A stretch of 30,926 nt of DNA, from assembly GCA_035627835.1 (NCBI GenBank), contig DASPKX010000115.1, positions 1-30,926 on the forward strand, written 5' to 3'. Source of the DNA: DASPKX01 sp035627835 (GTDB lineage: Bacteria; Verrucomicrobiota; Verrucomicrobiia; Limisphaerales; SXQI01). The notes under the pieces are model-generated. The model was not told the origin of the DNA and did not search any database. It saw nothing but the letters and a program-made list of their open reading frames with translations. The translations under genes and the position numbers were made by a program. Position 1 is the first letter of the stretch. Every line of letters begins with the position of its first letter. Of this stretch, positions 8,620-15,897 are shown piece after piece.

Positions 8620-9584
8620 CGGCCATGTTCGTCACCACCATTATACCTGTTTACAACGGTGAGCGGTTTATTGCTGCGACACTCGAGTCGGTAGGTCGCC
8701 AAACTCGGCTGCCCGACAGGCTCGTGGTCCAGGATAACTGCTCAACCGATAACACTGCGAAGCTCGTAGCCGCCTTTCAAAAGGCATTCCCGCGCGTGCG
8801 CTGCGAGTTCAAGCGCAACGAGCAGAACATCGGAGGATTGGGCAATTTCAATCGCGCTCTGAAGTTCGCTGAAGACACCGATGTCCTCCACATCCTCTCG
8901 GCGGACGATCTAATCAAGCCGACGTTTTTTGAGCGCCTGCTGCCACTGTTTGATGATGTCCACGGCTATGGCCTGGTTCATTGCGAACTTGAGTTCATTG
9001 ATGAAAATGGCTTGATAGCTCCACCGCTTCCCCGCCAAATCCCCGCCGGTGTTGAAGAACTCACGCGCCTGCAGTTTCTCCGCAGGCAAGCAGAGCTGCG
9101 GCACGTTTATTGCCAGTCAGTGTTGCTGCATACCGGCCGAAAGCCTGCGCCTGCCTTCTTCAGAACGGATATGCTCCAGGCATCCGATGTCATCTTCTTT
9201 GCTGAGTGGGCCACTCACTGCGAGCGCGTTCGCGTGCTGCGGGAACCGCTTTGCCAGTATCGTGTGCACGCGCAGAGCACAACCGGCGGGAACATCAACA
9301 AACTCGAAGCTTGGGTGCTTGAGGAATGGCGCGCCATGGAAATCATCGCTGAGTTCATCCGGAAGGAAGGCTTTAGTGACCGGCTCCATCGCGAGAAGCG
9401 CAAGAGCATTTTTGCCGCGCGCTCCAAGGTGAAGATGCAAATGGTCCAACAGCGAGACCCCGCCTACTCGGCAGCGATCCGCGACGCAGCCCGCCGTGTT
9501 GTTGGCCCGCTTCATTGGGCTTTGGGTTGCGGGGCTGTGCTTGCGCGAGATTTGCTCAAGGGCCGCCATCCCGCCGCCGCTTAA
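8616..9584 (+). CDS. Family 2 glycosyltransferase
   Basis: GT-A fold glycosyltransferase of 322 residues. The N-terminal block TTIIPVYNGERFI and QDNCSTDNT (from about residue 39) form the nucleotide-sugar site. SADD (Asp97/Asp98) occupies the metal-binding DxD position, and NIGGLGNFNRAL is typical of the family. A short hydrophobic stretch near the C-terminus is too weak to call a membrane anchor. Two starts are possible: GTG at 8616, overlapping the aminotransferase stop (GTGA), or ATG at 8625, which has GAGAAG at a good distance. It is the only glycosyltransferase in the operon and the last gene, so it is a good candidate for transferring the tailored sugar. No polymerase, flippase or exporter is in view. 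Confidence 0.92.
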   Translation: MTAMFVTTIIPVYNGERFIAATLESVGRQTRLPDRLVVQDNCSTDNTAKLVAAFQKAFPRVRCEFKRNEQNIGGLGNFNRALKFAEDTDVLHILSADDLIKPTFFERLLPLFDDVHGYGLVHCELEFIDENGLIAPPLPRQIPAGVEELTRLQFLRRQAELRHVYCQSVLLHTGRKPAPAFFRTDMLQASDVIFFAEWATHCERVRVLREPLCQYRVHAQSTTGGNINKLEAWVLEEWRAMEIIAEFIRKEGFSDRLHREKRKSIFAARSKVKMQMVQQRDPAYSAAIRDAARRVVGPLHWALGCGAVLARDLLKGRHPAAA

Positions 9585-9909
9585 CTCCACGCGCCCCGGA
9601 ACAATAATACTGTTGACCTTTCAAGCATGTTACATTACATGTAGTTCGTGGTGTTCATCAACCATGAAAGCGCCATAGGAGCCGCTGCTCCACTCATTGA
9701 ATACGCTTGCGGATTGGCACAGCATCCACGGCCCCACGGAGCCGCAGTTTCGGAAATACACAATTTTACACGCTTTTACACGATAATACACGGTCTTGCG
9801 GAAATCTTACCCGTGACGTGAGCCGACAGGCGCCCGCCCTTCTCTCCCGTCGTTGAAAGGTGGCGTTTTTCGAACTTCGGCGCTTACCTTCCTTTAACGC
9901 GATTCGCGC
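9585..9909 (+). promoter_or_regulatory. Non-coding region upstream of the polymerase fusion
   Basis: This 325-base stretch holds no convincing reading frame. It contains a possible -35 (TTGACC, 9613-9618) with a poor -10 (TTACAT, 9635-9640). Three short inverted repeats are present: CATGT/ACATG at 9626-9641, TTCAT/ATGAA near 9655-9669, and GGAGC/GCTCC at 9678-9691. The set of four TACAC repeats at 9754-9793 is listed separately. I looked for the TGTTC-N4-GAACA motif that I recall for verrucomicrobial LexA and did not find it. No T-tract terminator follows the glycosyltransferase gene, so read-through from the glycan operon is possible. Confidence 0.5.
9754..9793 (+). repeat. Four tandem 10-bp repeats with a TACAC core (iteron-like)
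   Basis: Four consecutive 10-base units carry TACAC at 9757, 9767, 9777 and 9787, an exact period of ten. The units are AAATACACAA, TTTTACACGC, TTTTACACGA and TAATACACGG, with consensus TWWTACACGV. They end 116 bases before the start codon of the polymerase fusion, in the only non-coding gap of the region. A ten-base period puts each core on the same DNA face, as expected for cooperative binding by a regulator. No identity can be assigned to the binder. Confidence 0.75.
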
Positions 9910-12900
9910 ATGCCACGCTCCATCGTCCATCTTGATGCTGATGCTTTTTTCGCCTCCGTGGAGCAGGCGTCCAATCCCTCGTTGCGTGGCAAGCCAATTG
10001 CCGTTGGCGGCGAGAAGAGGGGCATTGTCGCCTCAGCATCGTACGAAGCTCGCAAAGCGGGCATCTACACGCCGATGCCCACGTCCCGCGCGCGCAAGCT
10101 CTGCCCGAACCTGATCGTTGTTCCCGGCGACTTCGAGAAATACGAGCAGTTCTCGAAATGGATGTTTTCCTATGCCTACGATTTCACCCCGGATGTTGAA
10201 ATCAGCTCCATCGACGAAGGCTACTTTGATTTAACTGGGGCAAGGAAGTCCCCGATTGAAGTTGCCGCAACAATCCGAAAGGCGATTCGGGAAACCCTCA
10301 AAATCAACGTGAGCGAAGGCTTGGCCGCGAACAAGCTGGTGAGCCAAATCGCCGCCAAAGTGAACAAGCCTTCCGCGTTCGTGGAGATCGCTCAAGGGAA
10401 GGAGACCGCCCTGCTCCATCCGCTGCCCAATCATTGGCTGCCCGGCATCGGGCCTCACACAGCGCAAAAGCTGAATGCCGCCGGGCTGGCACGCATTGGC
10501 CAATTGGCCGAAACGCCCATCGAGCTGCTCGCGATGCTGCTCGGGAAGCAGGCTGCCGATGTGCGCCAATTCGCCCATGGCATCGATGAGCGCCCGGTCA
10601 TCCCGATGAGCGTTCCAGCCAAATCCTATGGCCATCAGGAAACCTTCAACACCGACACCACCGACGAGGAATATGTCGAAGCCACCCTGCGCCGAATGGC
10701 CGATTCGTTGATGGCCAAAATTCGCGAGGAGCGAAAATGCATCCGCACTATTAGCGTGAAGGTGCGCTACAACGACATGGACGAAGAGCAGCGGAGCGAC
10801 ACGCTGCTGGAACCGACTGACCTTGAAACCGACATTTATGGCCGCATCACATGGCTGCTGAAGCAAGCCTGGAGCCGCAGAGTGAGCCTTCGCCTGGTCG
10901 CGCTGAAGCTATCCAATGTTTATGACGCGTTCTTCCGTTCGGAATTGGCGCTCGAAGAACGCTCACAGCAGCAGGAAGCCCGACGACGCCTCGCCGCGGC
11001 CGTTGATTACTTGAACGACGCTCACGCCAGTCGGGTGGTGTTTCGCGGGCACGACTTTGTGCTGCGGGATGCCCCGCGCGAGCCAGCGGCTGCACGCCCA
11101 CTGCAACCGCCAAAGCGCATCCGCCTGGTCGTCCGCAAAACGAGCGAGGCGCGGGCGACCTACACCCCGCTTCAAACCCGCAGCTATTACTCCTTTCTGA
11201 ATTCCACGTTGTCCGTTCAGGCAATCGTGGAGCTTGCGCGCAAGCACGGCCTTCGCGCCGTGGGAATATGCGATCCGAACCTGCATGGCGCTGTGGAGTT
11301 CGTGAAAGCCGCCCAATCCGCAGGCATAAAGCCGATCATCGGAGCAGAAGTGTGGATTCACGGGGAGGCGCTCCATCTCTACGTGGAGAACACGCAAGGG
11401 TATTGGAATCTCTGCAAAATTCTGACGTTAAGCGCGCAAACCAGCGATGATCACAGCAACACTCCCGAATGGTTGGGAACCTCAACGGCGGGGTTGATCG
11501 CGACGAGCCGGTGTGATCGTTTCGCAGACTTCTTCCCGAATCGTTTCTATTATGAAGCGACGCCGGGTGAGAAGTTAACCACTGCGCAAGCAGCACGCGC
11601 GATCGCGGCTGTGCCCATGCACTACGCCGCTCGGCAGGATCGTTTGAAGTTCGACGTCGCGCAAAGCATTCGCACCCTCACCCTGCTAAAGCAGCCGCAT
11701 CCTGAGAAAACATCTGGGCGCGAGCTTCATTTCCGCAGCCCGGTGGAAATGGCTGTGCTCTACCAGGATTTTCCTGAGGCTCTCAACCGCACCAACGAAC
11801 TGGCTGACCGCTGCAATGTTGAGCTTCCTTTCGGCAAACCGCAGTTCCCGGCTTTTACCCCGCCAAACGGCAAATCTCCACGCGAGTTTCTGCGCGAGCT
11901 GGTGCTCGAAGGTTTGGTCCGTCGATACGGGCCAAAAGCATCGCAGCGGCGCGCGCAAGTTGAGGAGGAACTCGCGATTATTCATGAGGTTGGCTACGAG
12001 GAATATTTCCTCGCCGTTTGGGATATATTGCAGGAATGCAAGCGACGCGGCATTGACTGGATCACCCGCGGCAGCGCGGCCGATTCGCTTGTCTGTTATT
12101 GCCTGGGCATCAGTGACGTTTGCCCCATTCGGTTTGAATTGTATTTCCGCCGGTTCCTGAATAAAGATCGCATGCTCCTGGACAAGCTCCCGGACATCGA
12201 CCTCGACTTCCCGCACGACCGCAAGGATGACGTCATTAATCTGATCTTTGAAAAGCACGGCAACGAGCGCGTGGCGGTGGTTGGCGGCTTTTCAACATAC
12301 CAGGCGCGAAGCGCCATTGCGGATGTGGCCAAGGCGCTCGGTGTTTCGGAGCAAGAGGCGCGACGATTTACGAAGCGAATCCAATTTCATCGCCCAACGG
12401 ACATGGCGGAGAAGATCACCGCCAGTCTTGAGAGCCGCGATCTGCCGATCCATGAAGATCCGTATAAAACCACGCTCGAAATAGCTGAGTTCCTGGATCA
12501 ATTCCCCCGCTACGCGAAGATGCATCCATGCGGAGTCGTTGTCTCCCGCGAGCCGATGTCGCATCTGACTCCTTGCTTCGTCTCTGACAAGGGTTATCCA
12601 ACCACGCATTTTGACATGGAGGCCGTGGAGCAAATCGGCCTCATCAAAATGGACATCCTCGCGCAAGGCGGGTTGGCCGTAATGCGGGATGTGAAGCATT
12701 GGCTGAACGCGCGCGGGGTGGATTATGACCTGGCCGCTTTGGAGCCGTGGAAGGATGAACAGGTTTGGGAGATGATCGCGAGCGGCGGCGCGCGCGCGGT
12801 TCATCACATCGAAAGCCCCGCGATGATCAGCCTCTGCCGCATGTGCAATGTGCGCGACATTGATGGGCTGGTTGCGATCGTCAGCGTCATTCGGCCTGGG

Positions 12901-14151
12901 GCGGCGAACGAGCACAAAAAGGTCAGCTTCACGCGGAGGTATCAAGGCCTTGAGCCCTCAGTTTACCCGCACCCTTCGCTTGAGCCGTGTCTCCGCAGCA
13001 CTTTCGGAATGGTCGTTTATGAGGAGCACATTCTGCAAATCTGCGAAGTGTTTGCGGGCTTAAATGGTGGCCGCGCGGATGTGTTGCGGCGCGCGCTGAA
13101 CAAGGAGAAGCAGGAGGTAATCGCAGAAATTCATCCTGAATTTGTCGCCAGCGCAAGGCTGCTTGGCCGCAGCGATGAGGATATCGCCAACGTTTGGGAA
13201 CTCGTCACGAGCTTCCGAGGTTACGCTTTCTGCAAAGCCCATAGCGCCGCGTATGGCGTTGAAGCGTATCAATCCGCTTGGCTGAAGTGTTACTTCCCGG
13301 TCGAGTTCATGGCGGCGGTGCTCACCAATGGCAAGGGCTTCTATCATCCGCTGGTTTACGTCCTGGAATGCCATCGGCTCGGAATCAAGCTGCTCGGGCC
13401 GTGCGTGAATGAACCTGGCCCGCAATTCACGCCCAAAGATCGAACCATCCGCCCGCCCGTCACGCGCATCAAAGGCCTTAGCGATAAAACCAAGGCGCGT
13501 ATTCTAAAGGCTCGGCAAATGGGACCGTTCAGCGGGATTGCAGACTTCTACAAACGAACGCATCCGCTTCCCGAGGAGATGGATCTGCTGCACCGCGCTG
13601 GCGCGTTCGACGGCTTCGGCGACAGCCGCTCCGCCCAATTCTGGCAGATGCAATTCCTCTTGCGCGCTTACGGCCACGATCGAAATGCAGCCGCTCAAGG
13701 GCTCCTCTTCCCGGATCAGGACAAAGAAAAATTGCCGGAAGTGCCTCTGGAAGAGCCAACCAAATTGCAGCGTTTGCAATGGGAATCAGAACTCTTTGAC
13801 TTTCCAGTCACAGGGCACCCGCTCGAACTGCACCCAAACATTGCCTGGGAGACCTACTGCCCGATTGCAGAACTGGCGAAGCATTGCGGAGAGGAAGTGG
13901 TCGTCTGTGGGCTAATCATTGAAGAACGCATCCACCACGAAGCCACTGGCGAGCCGATGAAATTCTTAACCATCGCCGATTGGAGTGGAATGGTGGAAAC
14001 CGAGCTTTTCGCGAAGACCTACAAGACCTACGGCCTGGCCACGATCCGCTATCCCGTCCTGGAAATCACCGCGACGGTCGAAGCATTCGAAAATGGCCGG
14101 GGGCATACCCTGCGCGCCCTCCGGGCGGCCAAACCGCGGATGCGCCGTTAA
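9910..14151 (+). CDS. Fusion of a DinB-like Y-family polymerase with a DnaE2-like C-family polymerase
   Basis: One 1,413-residue reading frame holds two DNA polymerases. Residues 1 to about 355 form a Pol IV-like enzyme: Asp9 in HLDADAFFASVE, Asp102/Glu103 in SIDEGYFDLT, steric gate Phe14, helix-hairpin-helix LPGIGPHTAQKL and a little-finger domain. A Pro/Arg-rich linker (about 355-415) leads to a DnaE-type alpha subunit. This has a degenerate PHP domain (from about 418), RGSAADSLVCYCLG in the palm, PDIDLDF with Asp764/Asp766, and KMDILAQ with Asp915, matching the catalytic triad of E. coli DnaE. AFCKAHSAAYG and GFYHP recall DnaE2/ImuC. QGLLF (1263-1267) resembles a clamp-binding motif, and an OB-like domain ends the chain. 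In the ImuA-ImuB-DnaE2 mutasome the Y-family partner is a separate, usually inactive protein; here it is covalently joined and its catalytic acids are kept. No imuA or lexA is nearby. A translesion role is inferred. Confidence 0.93.
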   Translation: MPRSIVHLDADAFFASVEQASNPSLRGKPIAVGGEKRGIVASASYEARKAGIYTPMPTSRARKLCPNLIVVPGDFEKYEQFSKWMFSYAYDFTPDVEISSIDEGYFDLTGARKSPIEVAATIRKAIRETLKINVSEGLAANKLVSQIAAKVNKPSAFVEIAQGKETALLHPLPNHWLPGIGPHTAQKLNAAGLARIGQLAETPIELLAMLLGKQAADVRQFAHGIDERPVIPMSVPAKSYGHQETFNTDTTDEEYVEATLRRMADSLMAKIREERKCIRTISVKVRYNDMDEEQRSDTLLEPTDLETDIYGRITWLLKQAWSRRVSLRLVALKLSNVYDAFFRSELALEERSQQQEARRRLAAAVDYLNDAHASRVVFRGHDFVLRDAPREPAAARPLQPPKRIRLVVRKTSEARATYTPLQTRSYYSFLNSTLSVQAIVELARKHGLRAVGICDPNLHGAVEFVKAAQSAGIKPIIGAEVWIHGEALHLYVENTQGYWNLCKILTLSAQTSDDHSNTPEWLGTSTAGLIATSRCDRFADFFPNRFYYEATPGEKLTTAQAARAIAAVPMHYAARQDRLKFDVAQSIRTLTLLKQPHPEKTSGRELHFRSPVEMAVLYQDFPEALNRTNELADRCNVELPFGKPQFPAFTPPNGKSPREFLRELVLEGLVRRYGPKASQRRAQVEEELAIIHEVGYEEYFLAVWDILQECKRRGIDWITRGSAADSLVCYCLGISDVCPIRFELYFRRFLNKDRMLLDKLPDIDLDFPHDRKDDVINLIFEKHGNERVAVVGGFSTYQARSAIADVAKALGVSEQEARRFTKRIQFHRPTDMAEKITASLESRDLPIHEDPYKTTLEIAEFLDQFPRYAKMHPCGVVVSREPMSHLTPCFVSDKGYPTTHFDMEAVEQIGLIKMDILAQGGLAVMRDVKHWLNARGVDYDLAALEPWKDEQVWEMIASGGARAVHHIESPAMISLCRMCNVRDIDGLVAIVSVIRPGAANEHKKVSFTRRYQGLEPSVYPHPSLEPCLRSTFGMVVYEEHILQICEVFAGLNGGRADVLRRALNKEKQEVIAEIHPEFVASARLLGRSDEDIANVWELVTSFRGYAFCKAHSAAYGVEAYQSAWLKCYFPVEFMAAVLTNGKGFYHPLVYVLECHRLGIKLLGPCVNEPGPQFTPKDRTIRPPVTRIKGLSDKTKARILKARQMGPFSGIADFYKRTHPLPEEMDLLHRAGAFDGFGDSRSAQFWQMQFLLRAYGHDRNAAAQGLLFPDQDKEKLPEVPLEEPTKLQRLQWESELFDFPVTGHPLELHPNIAWETYCPIAELAKHCGEEVVVCGLIIEERIHHEATGEPMKFLTIADWSGMVETELFAKTYKTYGLATIRYPVLEITATVEAFENGRGHTLRALRAAKPRMRR

Positions 14152-14327
14152 GGCGAATCGAGTTTCTTGGAGTCGGAGCCGCCCTTCCGCTTTTGCACCG
14201 CCTGCTTGAGCAGGTATTCAATCTGCCCGTTCACGCTCCGCAATTCGTCGGACGCCCATTTCTCCAACTCCTTCCAGAGTTCAGGGTCAATGCGAATCAA
14301 AAAGGATTTGCGGGGCTCGTTTGGCAT
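14148..14327 (-). CDS. Small Arc/MetJ-like ribbon-helix-helix DNA-binding protein
   Basis: A 59-residue protein read on the minus strand from ATG at 14327 to TAA at 14148. Residues 7-14 (KSFLIRID) form the expected DNA-contacting beta strand. Helix A follows (PELWKELEKWASDEL, 15-29), then helix B (SVNGQIEYLLKQAVQ, 31-45) and a basic tail. This is the classic RHH layout of Arc-family repressors. It lies downstream of the SPFH gene on the same strand, separated by a strong hairpin, so it is probably the second gene of that operon. Its stop overlaps the stop of the convergent polymerase gene by four bases. No strong ribosome binding site is visible. A natural hypothesis is autoregulation at the GTGATATCAC palindrome upstream of the SPFH gene. 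No toxin partner is seen. Confidence 0.85.
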   Translation of the reverse strand: MPNEPRKSFLIRIDPELWKELEKWASDELRSVNGQIEYLLKQAVQKRKGGSDSKKLDSP

Positions 14328-14351
14328 CCGATCACGGCGTTAAAATACAGG

Positions 14352-14379
14352 AGGGGCCAGTTTGAACAAACTGGCCCCT
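14352..14379 (-). terminator. Strong intercistronic hairpin between the SPFH and RHH genes
   Basis: A perfect 13-bp inverted repeat: AGGGGCCAGTTTG at 14352-14364 and its complement at 14367-14379, with a two-base centre (about four unpaired bases in RNA). Read on the minus strand it begins seven bases after the SPFH stop codon and is followed within six bases by TATTTTAA, a weak T-tract. It could be a partial terminator or an mRNA-stabilising 3' element that sets the ratio of SPFH to RHH product. Confidence 0.65.
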
Positions 14380-14385
14380 GTTGGA

Positions 14386-15300
14386 TTAGCTGTAGAGGGT
14401 GCCGGCGTTAATTACCGGATGCACATCGCTTTCACTGCAAAGCACAACCATGAGGTTGCTGACCATCGCCGCCTTGCGCTCATCATCCAGGTGGACCACT
14501 TGTTTAGTGGCGAGATCGCTGAGCGCCATCTCGACCATCGTCACGGCGCCATGCACGATCTTGGAACGCGCGGCAATCACAGCTTCAGCCTGCTGGCGCC
14601 GCAGCATGACGCTGGCAATCTCCGGAGCATACGCGAGGTGCGTTAAACGCGCCTCCTCTACCACCACGCCGGCCTTTTCCAAACGCTCCTGCAATTCCGC
14701 AGTGAGCGCCGCAGCCACTTCCTCGCGTCCACCCAACAAAGTGACTTCATCATCCCCACCGTGATCGTACGGATAAACCGCGGCCAGATGGCGCACCGCA
14801 GACTCGCTCTGGATACGCACATATTCAGCGTAGGAATCGACGTCGAAAACCGCCTGCGCCGTGTCTTGCACACGCCAGACAACGACAGCCGCAATCTCGA
14901 TTGGGTTGCCGCGCTTATCGTTCACCTTCAGGCGCTCGCCGTTGAGGTTGCGCGCGCGAAGGGAAATGCGCTGCTTTCGGTTGAAGGGGTTTGCCCAGTG
15001 AAAGCCGTCCGCCCGCGCCGTTCCTTTGTATGAGCCGAACAGGATCAAAACCATTCCTTCGTTTGGTTGAAGAGTGAAGAAGCCGGCAAAGCAGATGCAA
15101 ATGGTGGTGAGGCTCAGGGAGCAAGCGATGATTCGAGCCGCTTTCTGGAGGTCAGTGAATTCTTCGGATCGGATAACGCTCACCAACCACCAGGCCAGCG
15201 CCAGGATGATCGCTAGCAGAATGGTGAACATGACCCAGCCGTTGAGGGTTCTAGCGGGCATCTCGTGATGCGTCGGTCGTTCGTGGTGTATGGTTTTCAT
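14386..15300 (-). CDS. SPFH/Band 7 (stomatin-prohibitin-like) membrane protein
   Basis: A 304-residue membrane-anchored SPFH protein. Two hydrophobic segments (about residues 22-43 and 57-76) come before the SPFH domain, which opens with LQPNEGMVLILFGSYKGT and continues through GNPIEIAAVVVWRV, YAEYVRIQSESAVRHLA and ERLEKAGVVVEEARLTHLAYAPEIA to a helical tail (RRQQAEAVIAARS). SPFH proteins oligomerise at the membrane and organise microdomains or regulate proteases; no protease gene is adjacent. I chose ATG at 15300 because it follows a good promoter; the frame stays open upstream to 15366, and ATG at residue 14 is an alternative. It forms a probable operon with the RHH gene downstream, an arrangement I believe recurs in other bacteria but could not check. 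Confidence 0.9.
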   Translation of the reverse strand: MKTIHHERPTHHEMPARTLNGWVMFTILLAIILALAWWLVSVIRSEEFTDLQKAARIIACSLSLTTICICFAGFFTLQPNEGMVLILFGSYKGTARADGFHWANPFNRKQRISLRARNLNGERLKVNDKRGNPIEIAAVVVWRVQDTAQAVFDVDSYAEYVRIQSESAVRHLAAVYPYDHGGDDEVTLLGGREEVAAALTAELQERLEKAGVVVEEARLTHLAYAPEIASVMLRRQQAEAVIAARSKIVHGAVTMVEMALSDLATKQVVHLDDERKAAMVSNLMVVLCSESDVHPVINAGTLYS

Positions 15301-15310
15301 AAATATCGAT

Positions 15311-15320
15311 GTGATATCAC
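15311..15320. promoter_or_regulatory. Perfect 10-bp palindrome, candidate operator
   Basis: GTGATATCAC reads identically on both strands. It lies 11-20 bases before the SPFH start codon and overlaps the predicted -10 element of that gene. A twofold-symmetric site there would suit a dimer of a ribbon-helix-helix repressor, such as the one encoded as second gene of the same operon. The link between protein and site is inferred. Confidence 0.55.
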
Positions 15321-15342
15321 TATGATTTCTTTTGGATGTCAA
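15314..15342 (-). promoter_or_regulatory. Candidate promoter of the SPFH-RHH operon
   Basis: On the minus strand a consensus -35 TTGACA (15342-15337) is followed after 17 bases by TGATAT (15319-15314), a partial -10 match. Transcription would begin near 15307, leaving a leader of only about seven bases before the ATG at 15300, in agreement with the absence of a Shine-Dalgarno. The -10 lies inside the palindrome at 15311-15320. Confidence 0.5.
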
Positions 15343-15406
15343 GGCTCCTCTTCGTTTCAATGGCAAATCGTGTGGTTGCCCAAAAGCCCAGTTATTCCCC
15401 GCAGAC

Positions 15407-15434
15407 TTGTTTTTTGGGTCTCGAACCGTAAAGT
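15407..15434 (+). promoter_or_regulatory. Weak candidate promoter of the bifunctional nuclease gene
   Basis: TTGTTT (15407-15412) and TAAAGT (15429-15434) are 16 bases apart. The -10 ends six bases before the ATG at 15441, so transcription could begin at or next to the start codon. The -35 match is only 3/6. The gene has no visible Shine-Dalgarno, which would fit a leaderless or near-leaderless message. Confidence 0.25.
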
Positions 15435-15440
15435 GCTTCC

Positions 15441-15893
15441 ATGAAGAAGGATGTGTTGCCAGTGGCGATCCGCGGGATTCTCCCGGCCAATAGCGGCTGC
15501 GCCATTTTCGTGGGCAACGATGAAAAGGTCTTCGTTATCCAGGTCGAGCACAACATGGGCGCGATTATCGGCATGTTTCTGCGCGACACCCCCAAGGAAC
15601 GGCCTTTAACGCATGACCTGATCAACAACATCTTTAAAGGCTTCGGCATCAACGTGGAACGGGTGGTGATCACGGAGCTTAAGAACTCCACTTACTTCGC
15701 GCGATTGATCCTCCAGCAGCAAAATGAGCTGGGGCGGAAGCTGGTGGAAATTGATGCCCGGCCGAGTGACTGCCTTGCCTTGGCCGCCGCGCAGAAGAAA
15801 CCGATTTTTGTCTCAACGGAGCTGTTCGAGCAGGTTGAGGACATGTCCGAAGTGCTGGAGCGGATCAACGAATCTGGCGAAGAGCAGGAATAA
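15441..15893 (+). CDS. Bifunctional nuclease (BFN, DUF151) family protein
   Basis: A 150-residue member of the BFN/DUF151 family. Hallmarks are VFVIQVEHNMGAIIGMFL near the N-terminus, RPLTHDLINNIFKGFG, RVVITELKNSTYFARLIL and the strongly conserved IDARPSDCLALAAAQKKPIFVS segment (about residues 104-125). Plant members have DNase and RNase activity and bacterial homologues are widespread, but the bacterial function is poorly defined. A short acidic tail ends the protein. The gene is transcribed away from the SPFH gene and is followed after four bases by holA, so it probably leads an operon with DNA metabolism genes. Confidence 0.92.
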   Translation: MKKDVLPVAIRGILPANSGCAIFVGNDEKVFVIQVEHNMGAIIGMFLRDTPKERPLTHDLINNIFKGFGINVERVVITELKNSTYFARLILQQQNELGRKLVEIDARPSDCLALAAAQKKPIFVSTELFEQVEDMSEVLERINESGEEQE

Positions 15894-15897
15894 GCGA

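Noticed and set aside
9585..9909. A LexA/SOS box upstream of the polymerase fusion
   Set aside because: I searched for TGTTC-N4-GAACA and for close variants and found only half-sites (TGTTC near 9653, GAACA near 9599) with wrong spacing and orientation.
14148..14327. Toxin-antitoxin module based on the RHH protein
   Set aside because: The RHH fold is common in antitoxins, but the neighbours are a polymerase gene and an SPFH membrane protein; no small toxin gene (RelE, HicA, PIN and so on) is adjacent.
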